A stretch of DNA of 64,000 nucleotides from Thinopyrum elongatum (taxonomy: Eukaryota; Streptophyta; Magnoliopsida; Poales; Poaceae). The stretch covers positions 58,197,599-58,261,598 of the forward strand of contig CM022302.1 in the NCBI GenBank assembly GCA_011799875.1, read 5' to 3'. Of this stretch, positions 56,672-64,000 are shown piece by piece. The notes below the pieces were generated by a model that worked only from the letters and a program-made list of their open reading frames with translations, was not told the origin of the DNA and did no database searches. Numbering within the stretch: the first letter of the stretch is position 1; each line of letters begins with the position of its first letter. The translations under genes were made by a program, and so were the position numbers.

Positions 56672-57280
56672 ATGGCCACCACTCCTATCGAGTTCAATGC
56701 AGCTCCTACACCGCTCAACTTCGCAGCCCTACTTCACGAGGTGTGGCATAGTCTCTATCCCAATGGAGAGATGCCACGGTACCAAGTGTTTGAGGTTCAG
56801 CTTGGAGGCAGATTACTGGAGTATCTTGCCCATGTTTTCCTAGAAGCCAGGATCCCTATTGGAAGATTTTCCAACAGATTCCATGGCGGATATGGTGCCA
56901 CTCTAGATCACGCAGTTCAACTCGCAGCCCTGGCAGGAATCACGGGTCTTCGTTATCAAGAACTGGTGATGCAAGAAAACCGTGCTTATTCCTACTATCC
57001 CACCATGGCCGAGAACCCCAGGCGAGTCAGGTTCCCATCTACTCGCCCTAATGATGATGTGGCCATCCCCGCCATGTCTCCTTTCATGACGGCCGAGTAT
57101 ATGCTGATCGCGGAGCTAGTTCGAGACGCGACTCGGGCCAGGAGATTGCTCAGTGCCGCAATGGCTCCACGCCCATTACCTCGTTCCTCGAACCTACACC
57201 TCCAGCATCAACTGCTCCACCCACCCCTCCACCAGCTGCTTCGTCAGCTACCCAACTTTAGTTCATTCATAGTGGAGTAG
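56672..57280 (+). CDS. 202-residue gag-position ORF of the large-LTR element
   Basis: The ATG at 56672 (MATTPIEFNAAPTPLNFAALLHE) lies 150 bases after the primer site, where gag normally starts. The protein has a regular globular composition: EVWHSLYPNGEMPRYQVFEV, LGGRLLEYLAHVFLE, TLDHAVQLAALAGITGLRYQ, MTAEYMLIAELVRDATRARR. After about residue 175 it turns into Leu/His/Pro low complexity, which suggests a frameshift near the end and an original C-terminus in another frame. No CCHC knuckle, protease or RT follows. I recall related ORFs in Triticeae LARD-type elements but know no function for them. Confidence 0.5.
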   Translation: MATTPIEFNAAPTPLNFAALLHEVWHSLYPNGEMPRYQVFEVQLGGRLLEYLAHVFLEARIPIGRFSNRFHGGYGATLDHAVQLAALAGITGLRYQELVMQENRAYSYYPTMAENPRRVRFPSTRPNDDVAIPAMSPFMTAEYMLIAELVRDATRARRLLSAAMAPRPLPRSSNLHLQHQLLHPPLHQLLRQLPNFSSFIVE

Positions 57281-57749
57281 CCTCCGAATAGCTCATGTTG
57301 CATCAGTTGTAGTAGCATGCATGTTGTGATGTGTATTAAGTAGTAACGAATGCAATGTCTCTTGTGGATGCTTTTATGTCTATTATGTGCCGTTATTCGA
57401 TTTGGTTGTTTTCTTTGCCATTTCTTTTGGCCTTTGGTGTTACCTCATTTTCCCCTTATGAAAGTTGCTCATCAACCGACAACAGACTAGAAGAATCAGT
57501 GCAGATTTCAAATATTTGGAAGCTCAGCTAAACATTATGGAATTCTCAGACGACTGCATTGTATTGGGAATATCTGGCTTGAATACAAATGATATTCCGG
57601 ATTGACTATCAACATCAAGATTTACATCAGGGGAGAAAACTTCACATCAATAATGATTAAATCAGCCGGAATACAAGTGGTGTGCAAGACCAACAGCCTA
57701 TTATCAGTCCAAGTAATATCAAAGGCGTATATATATGGCATTCAGTCCG

Positions 57750-58075
57750 CATATCAGAGATTAAAGCTTCTGGTGTAAGCAATCTAGTCCTCCTCTGCAC
57801 ACTACCAGAGAAGCTCACGACGCAAGGTTCCGCAATCTTCTTCAGTACGACATGTGGATAGCTTCCAGTGTAAGATACTCAGCCTTCTTCGGCAAGCCAC
57901 CGGAGAAAGCTTCCGGCATAAGGCACCGAATCGTCCTCAGAAAGCAACCAACGGAGAAGCTTCTGAAGCACAGTACCCAGTCTTCTTCAGCACGCTATCC
58001 CGGTAAAAGCTTCGAATGCAAGATATCCAGCCTTCCTCGGCACGCTACTTTCAGATGGCTTCTACCACCAGCTAT
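57750..58075 (+). repeat. Degenerate ~65-bp tandem repeats, five units
   Basis: The recurrent core is GCTTC(C/T)(A/G)GTGTAAGATA followed by CAGCCTTCTTCGGCA(C/A)GC. Units begin near 57765, 57830, 57865, 57915 and 58005. The spacing is irregular and the copies are diverged. Confidence 0.55.
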
Positions 58076-58594
58076 CTACTCCTCGGCACTACAAACAACC
58101 ATCGACATTAGTACAAGATGTTACCTAGGGAGTTGATAGTATTTGGCAGTGCACCTCAAGAATCAGATCCGCAATAGTTTGGTCAGAACCACGAGCTACT
58201 CAGGACCCAAGTGTCTGCCTTGGGAATCAAATGCCCAGTCACACATGCTTCCATATTTATTGTGAGCAGACTGCCAAGGTCGTGCAAGTCCTTCGGACGA
58301 TAATGCAAGCATGGTGAGGATCCAACAAATCCCTGAGTATGTAAGAGGAAGAAAGCCAGTTATACACCTCAGTGTGATGCAATGTCTGACAAGCTATGAA
58401 GCAAGATAATGTTGGGGCAACAATCCTGACAGTGGATATCTAAGCCAGCTTCCTCACACCCGACAAAGTGATATCATTAACCTCTGTCACTGTCATGTAT
58501 GATTGACTACCACAGTGAGCTCCATACAAGTAACAGTGAATCTGGTATATGATCCTAATGAACCCTTGCTTACTTTTCCTGGTAATGGCACCAC

Positions 58595-58875
58595 GCCTGT
58601 GATCTGAGCTGCTTTTGGTTGTCCAGGGTGGATGCCGACTTTATATTTCTCTTTCTAACAACTGACTCGTGTTCTGAGCTGATTTTCGGCCGTCTCGGGC
58701 AGCTGTTGAGTTTCTTTTTGTAGCAGTGACCCTATGCTCTGAGCTGTTCTTCGGCCGCCTTAGGGAACTGCTACATTCTTCTTATCAACACTGCCTCATG
58801 CTCTGAGCTGCTTTTCAGCCGTCATGAGCCATGGTTGAGTTATTTCAGTAATGTCCCAGATCTGAGTTGTAAAGA
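58595..58875 (+). repeat. Degenerate ~65-70-bp tandem repeats with CTGAGCTG core
   Basis: The core (A/C)TCTGAGCTG(C/A)TTTTCGGCCGTC recurs at about 58602, 58673, 58738, 58800 and (partial) 58860. Each is followed by a G-rich then T-rich segment. Confidence 0.65.
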
Positions 58876-59797
58876 CCGTTTCGGTGGCTACTGATTTATT
58901 TGCCAATTTTATGCAAAGGTTCGGATGATCATTGCCCTATAGTTAGAGCTTGAGAGATGGTAAAGTTGCCAGTTAAACATTGCGGCACTACCAGAGGATA
59001 AGGATAATGTATGATTGCCGGAATATTGCACCTGACAACACTTATGGTCCCACAAAGAATTAAGGATATATATGGCCAAGCTCTTTCAGCAAAGGATTCG
59101 GACAAAAGAAAACGATAATAATGGAGCAAGACCGGCAATAAAGGTATGATAATTATTGCATAAACAACATGGTACTGATACCCAAGACAGTCTGATTTCG
59201 TATTGATCACCATGAAAACACACCCAAGGGGTCTACTCTATTTGTAAGGACCTCATATCAAGGTGACACTTGGATCATCGGTACGGATCTGAGACAAAGG
59301 AGCCAGTCAAGATAATTCAGAACCACTTACAAGCAGTCAGATTCCGGCAAGAGAACGATTATGATCCTCAGCATTGTTTTGAATCCGATGGACATGCATC
59401 TAATCGAGTAACCCGATGCAAGGAATAAATGTTTCATGTCCACCGAGAAAATTTGTTCCCGACTCCATTAATACTATTAGTGCTGGATATAAGAATGACA
59501 TGTCAATGGGGAAATTCTTCCCGGACTTATGGAAATCCCGGTCATGATAATATCAGACAAGCCAGCGGACATAAAAGATTTGAAGTTAGAGCAAGGATGA
59601 ACATATGAAGAAAGACTTGTCAGAATGATGGATATAGTGAAGCAAACCACCCAAAGCAAGGCAGTCAGTCATATTAAATTCAGAGGGAACATTAAAGGAT
59701 ACCCGAGTGGAAACAGTTTCCTTAAGTCAGAATATTCATACCTGTTCCCTGAGCAACCAAATCTCGAGGACGAGATTTATCGTAAGGGGGGTAGGTT

Positions 59798-62700
59798 TGT
59801 AACACCCCGATTTTTGGCCCTTTCTTTTTCTTTTGGGTTTCTTCGAATTTTATTTGGAATTTCTTTTTCCGTGGCTAAGTGGTCTTGAAACTTGGGAAAA
59901 TCTTCTCTCCTGCCACTTCCTAGTGACTTTTCATTCTCAAATCTATCCCAAGGCCATGTCATTTCCATCTTAGCCCAACTCCAATATTTATTTATTGGGA
60001 ATATTCCTTTTTCTATTAAAGGAATAACCCTATTTGCCCTAGGTTGTGAAGCAACCTATATTTCTGTCTTCCAAAAAATTCCCACAAAATTCTCATAAAT
60101 TCTTTGCATCATATCTTCCACAAATATGTCAAAATCCATCCTTGCCTAGGCCAAAAATAATTCAGGAATATTCATTTCCTATTATGTCCAGCAGGGCACT
60201 TTGTGAAGGAAGTGCTATTGATATTTTCTTGATTGGCCTTAAAAAATTTGTGAACTCTCTCATATCCAAATTATTGCCACATGCCAAAATTCAATTTCAT
60301 TTGCCTAGTAAATCTTCCCCAGAAAATTTCCAAAATTTCTGACCAGAGAGAAGCTTTGTGAAGGAAGTACTGGCTAGGCTTATCCTAATGAGTTTAAATT
60401 TTGTTATATCATCCATATGATCAAATATATACTGTCCACCAAATTTCATTTCTATCCAACACTATATATGAGCACACCTTCAAATTCTTCCTTTTGGTCA
60501 AAATTTCAGGTTGTGTAGCAACTATATTTTATATTGCTTCAAAAATTCTGAAATTAATCCAGAACCTAAGCATCCCTATATCATTTTATCATGCCAAGAT
60601 TCACATCAATTTGCCAAGTAATTTTCCCCACAAAATTCCCCCAAGTTTCTATCCACTATGGAGCATTGTGAAGTAAGTACCATTTATACTTGTCCAAAAG
60701 GGATGAAATTTTTATGGTACCTTCATATGCCCAAATAATTATCCTCCACCAATTTTCAGCTCAATCCAAGAAACCATGTGAGTGCTACTTCATGATTTAG
60801 TTTCTGGACCAGATTTGACAGTTATAAAGCAACTATGTTAAATTTCACTCCAAATCTCTTCATAATCCACAGGCTGGTAGTCCTTCCTACCCTAAACACC
60901 TGAGACATCATGGATAGCTCTTATCTCATAACATTTGATCACTATTTCATGACTAAGTTGGCTACAACAAACTTTTTTTGATAATTCCCATCATCACACA
61001 GTGGTTTTCTTTGATCCATCACCTCAGGTAGGACCCACTTAGGAAGGACTTTATGCTAGACATCTTATGGTTGGCCAGAATGCACCGCGTGCACCTGTGC
61101 AATCGGTGACCAGGCGGTCTGGCACGCCAAAAGTGTGCTCTGGACTTCGGGTCCCTCTGCCGCCGCCCAAACGCCGAGCTCCCGCCACCGCACCATGTTC
61201 TCTGCATCGCCCTCGCTCTCCTGCATCCACGTATCCTCTCTGGACCCCTCCCCCTCTCCTCTTTCCTCTCCGACTAGCCATGCCGCAGCGCGTGCCCGCG
61301 GCTGTCGTCGCCTTGCCCTTGTCCTCTTCCTCCCCGCGGCATCTCAGCACCGAATGCACCTCCCCTGGACCTCTCTCCACCTCCACGCATGCGCGCGCGC
61401 ACGCAGTCATGCCAGGAGCATCAACCGCAAGCTCCCGTCGTCGTCCGGCCACGGCATCATTGCCATGGCTATATAAGCCCACCGGAGACCCTCCTCTCAT
61501 CACCATCGGCCTCCTCTCCCACCTAGCACCCCCTAGCCTCTCAGACGAGCTCGAGGAGCTCTCTCTCCTCCGCATTGCAACCACGGCCGCCGCTCGGCCT
61601 CGCTTAAATTCGGTCAAGTCCGAGCCCCCTCCCCTCCTAGCCACCACCAGAGGACCCCCACCACCACCTAGGAGCTGCTCCACACCATCACGCCTCTTCC
61701 CCGTGGCTGTCCCATGCTACCCGAACACCGCCCGAGCTGCCGTCCGCCACGGCGGAAACCCCACTCATTCCCGAGCTCGATGGCTCCCATGGAGCATGTC
61801 GGTGGCCGGAGCACCGCCAACGGTGGCCCGAGTCGCTGGGACGGGCGCCGGCGAGCTCGAGCCCCTCTGTCCCGTGCGTGAGGAGGAAGAAGGGAGCCAG
61901 GATAGAGGGAAGTCAACGGTGGACCCACGTGTCATAGACTCAACCAGCGGGCCTAGGCGCATAAGTGGAAGCGTATTCGGTGTAATACGTTTTCCATTTC
62001 TGAAAACGTACTCTAGTGCTCCTTTGAGCTAGAATACGTTTTCTCTGTTTGAAAACGTAATCTCAATAATAGGTTTTCTCTTTTTCAGCCGCCAGCCGAA
62101 ACGGTTGATTTGTCGACGTTCGTCCGTTAGCAGCAGAAAAGCACAGTTTTAATTCTTTTTCTGCCTAACGAACGAATGGCCGTAACTTCGTCATCGTGAC
62201 TCCGATTCAGGTGATTCCGAAGCCCACGATCTCAGTTCGTCGAGCCCGTTCCGATGGTACATTTTCTTGGGGTTGTCACACTATGAAAATGACCATTTTG
62301 CCCTTGCCCTTAAAACAGCTCCGCCGGGATGGAAACTTTTCCGGCGATTCGTTCCGCGAGTGCTCCGCACTTCTCCCCGGTGAATCCGGCATCCCCAGGC
62401 AAGCCACAATAGCCAGTTGCATGATGGCATTGTAGTAGGCATGGTTTCCACTCGATTGTTTAATAATTTTTTTGCTCATTTAATTATTTTGTGAATGTTT
62501 TGAATATGCTTGTGAATCCATGTCTATGCCCATGCCATGTTCATTTTCACCTAGTAAGTGATATGATTAATTGCTAATGCTATTCTTATCATGTTTATTC
62601 TTCCGATGCTAGTGATAATGATATGCTCATGTGAATAGTTAGGGTTGTTATGAAACTACTTGTGATATCCGTTATCATCATTATGCTATGCGCATTTGCA

Positions 62701-63365
62701 TCCCGTGGAATAAATGATTTATCATTGTTGTTGTTATGCTGTTAAATGGTTATGTTGCCCATTCATGGTTACACTCATATCAGGCTCATAGGTATTGTTA
62801 TTTCATTATGTTTTTATGACTCAGCTCATCACCTTTCAAGTTGAACCTGACATTAATCCAACTTGAACAAATCTGTTGGCTGGGTCATGGTGCCACCGAA
62901 TCGAGCTCACCAGTGCAACCACACTTGCCTGGATGGGGAGGCCCTAATGCGGTCTATTGTCATGCCTCTCGTCGGTGCCTCCTACTAGGGAAGGTTATGG
63001 GTGCGCGCTACCCTGATCAGGTAGGCGGCCATAAGCCTTGAGTACCCGTGTTTTATGGCGCCGAGGTCCTCATTTGGGACGATGTTTATGTTTGGCCACG
63101 ACGGTGGCAGCCACATAGGTGGCGGATATCATGAGTTGGCATCGGGGTAACCCAGGACATAGCCCAAAGGGGAGTTTGTCGGAGTGGCCGGGAGAGTGTC
63201 ATGCAATAGATTTGTTTTGTCGGAATGTCGTTGGTCCACCCGAATGGGAGCACGAGGCCATGAGTTCCGTGGTGTGGGTACAGTGTACTAACCTCTGCAG
63301 AGTGTATAATCTATCGATAGCCGCGTCCTCGGTCATGGACACAGTTCGTAGTAGGTCACACTATG
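59798..63365 (+). repeat. Large LTR, second copy, interrupted
   Basis: It is highly similar to 52086-55685, including the TATA box and GC block. It stops at CACACTATG (63365), where the first copy continues GGTCAACAGAAAT, because another LTR begins there. Confidence 0.85.
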
Positions 63366-64000
63366 TGTCGTGGAATTGTCACGGCAGATGCCCTAGCATG
63401 AGGACTTAGGTGTGGAGCCATCGTCACGTAGTTAGCTTGAAGGGGTTAAACGGGACTAAGGACATGGAGAGTTTTACCCAGGTTCGGCCCCTCTCAACAA
63501 GGTAAAGGCCTACTCCTGCTTTAGGTTGTATTGCTTGGGTTTAGATTACTAGGGAGCGAATACGCTTGACCTAGTTTTCGACTTATCGTTTTCTTGCCTT
63601 AACCCACCGCCGGGTCACCCCTTTATATACACAGGTTGATGCCCGACGGCTTACAGAGTCCCGGCCGGCTCATACACAATGTGTCCGGCCCGGTGACCAA
63701 TACTAAACTTTCCTTACCATACAAGTTAAACATCTGGCGGTTTATGCCCGTGGGCCTCAAGTCGCCTCTAGGTCTTGGGCCTTCATTAAGCTTGCTACAT
63801 GAACCGCCATCTTCAGCATCTTCTTGGGCCTTCTCATCATGAACCGCCAGTGGTATAACCCGGCCCCTCCTGGGCGGGTTATACCCAATAGTTATATCCC
63901 CAACATTAGGCCCCAGGTTGATGTGAACTTGTTCATATCAATCTTCAATACTTGACTTAGAAAAACTCCTTCATCGTCAGTTCTTATGAAATCTTATAAC
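63366..64000 (+). mobile_element. LTR of another retrotransposon, running off the window
   Basis: It starts TGTCGTGGAATTGTCACGGC and contains GGGAGCGAATACGCTTGACC and CCCCTTTATATACACAGG (TATA-like near 63621). I recognise the TGTCGTGGAATTGTCACGGCAG opening as a common Triticeae LTR start, but the family name is uncertain. The end and target duplication are outside the window. Confidence 0.7.

Larger units (their letters stand above)
57281..59446 (+). other. Non-coding interior of the large-LTR element
   Basis: No retroviral domain in any frame. It contains two blocks of degenerate tandem repeats (57750-58075 and 58595-58875), separately listed. The 3' end encodes a short remnant reading YLFPEQPNLEDEIYRKGG (about 59735-59790), like the tail of a pol-type ORF, just before the polypurine tract. 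Confidence 0.6.
51735..63365 (+). mobile_element. Large-LTR non-autonomous retroelement array (partial internal, LTR, internal, LTR)
   Basis: The 3' part of the internal domain (51735-52085) is followed by a full LTR (52086-56500), a full internal domain (56501-59797, whose 3' part matches 51735-52085) and a second LTR (59798-63365, interrupted). LTRs of 4.4 kb with a 3.3-kb interior that lacks pol match the LARD class known from barley. Two LTRs each preceded by internal 3' sequence suggest unequal recombination between LTRs. Confidence 0.8.

Noticed and set aside
61051..62032. 321-codon plus frame and 210-codon minus frame
   Set aside because: They overlap on opposite strands in the same LTR leader, the homologous region at 53385-54250 is not open over the same span, and there are no domain motifs.
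1..64000. Search for CRISPR arrays, tRNA or rRNA genes, bacterial operons
   Set aside because: No regularly spaced short direct repeats with unique spacers, no cloverleaf-like tRNA sequence and no rRNA motif. The initiator-tRNA-like matches are retroelement primer sites.

Overview
The window looks like intergenic DNA from a large grass genome, most probably of the wheat/barley tribe (Triticeae). I find no convincing host gene, rRNA, tRNA or CRISPR array. Nearly every part I can assign is a transposable element, and many elements sit inside one another. The Triticeae assignment is inference. It rests on the element types: CACTA transposons with arrays of the TTTAGTCCCGG subterminal repeat, retroelements with 4.4-4.5 kb LTRs and little coding capacity, abundant MITEs, and GATACGTCTCC-type LTRs.

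Layout. 1-1953: the end of a CACTA transposon carrying a short spliced gene. 1954-7378: debris, comprising an inverted relative of a Helitron segment, a broken Harbinger-type gene with a NAM-associated domain, two MITEs, and a 5'-truncated L1-like LINE with a poly-A tail and target duplication. 7379-43279: one old Copia retrotransposon stretched to 36 kb by insertions. A 25-kb CACTA transposon (8977-33925, target duplication AGA) sits in its gag gene, and a 4.5-kb solo LTR (37575-42112, duplication CTGGT) lies downstream of pol. The CACTA carries two further insertions: an LTR element with pararetrovirus-like coat genes (9387-15656) and a 7.1-kb non-autonomous LTR element (22479-29575, duplication TTCGT) that splits the CACTA transposase gene.

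43280-49258: a diverged tandem duplication whose second copy is interrupted by a small minus-strand LTR element (44102-49123, duplication AGGTT). Its 3' LTR holds a 3.4-kb Helitron and a 370-bp insert with a 9-bp target duplication. The sister LTR and the first tandem copy preserve the empty sites. 49259-51722: unassigned sequence with a mini-Helitron, an hAT MITE and a possible CACTA end. 51735-63365: a large-LTR retroelement array (partial internal, LTR, internal, LTR), interrupted at 63366 by another LTR that runs off the window.

How the genes relate: the CACTA encodes, all on the minus strand, a tail-anchored-like small protein, a TNP2-type transposase and a second protein with a C-terminal Ulp1-like protease fold. 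Its two large genes each appear to have a promoter module built from the subterminal repeats. All large ORFs carry stops or frameshifts, so the elements are relics here.

The most unusual item is the LTR-flanked element at 9387-15656. It combines retrotransposon LTRs and a primer site with badnavirus/tungrovirus-like coat, Cys-rich and viroplasmin-like ORFs, and it lacks protease and polymerase genes.
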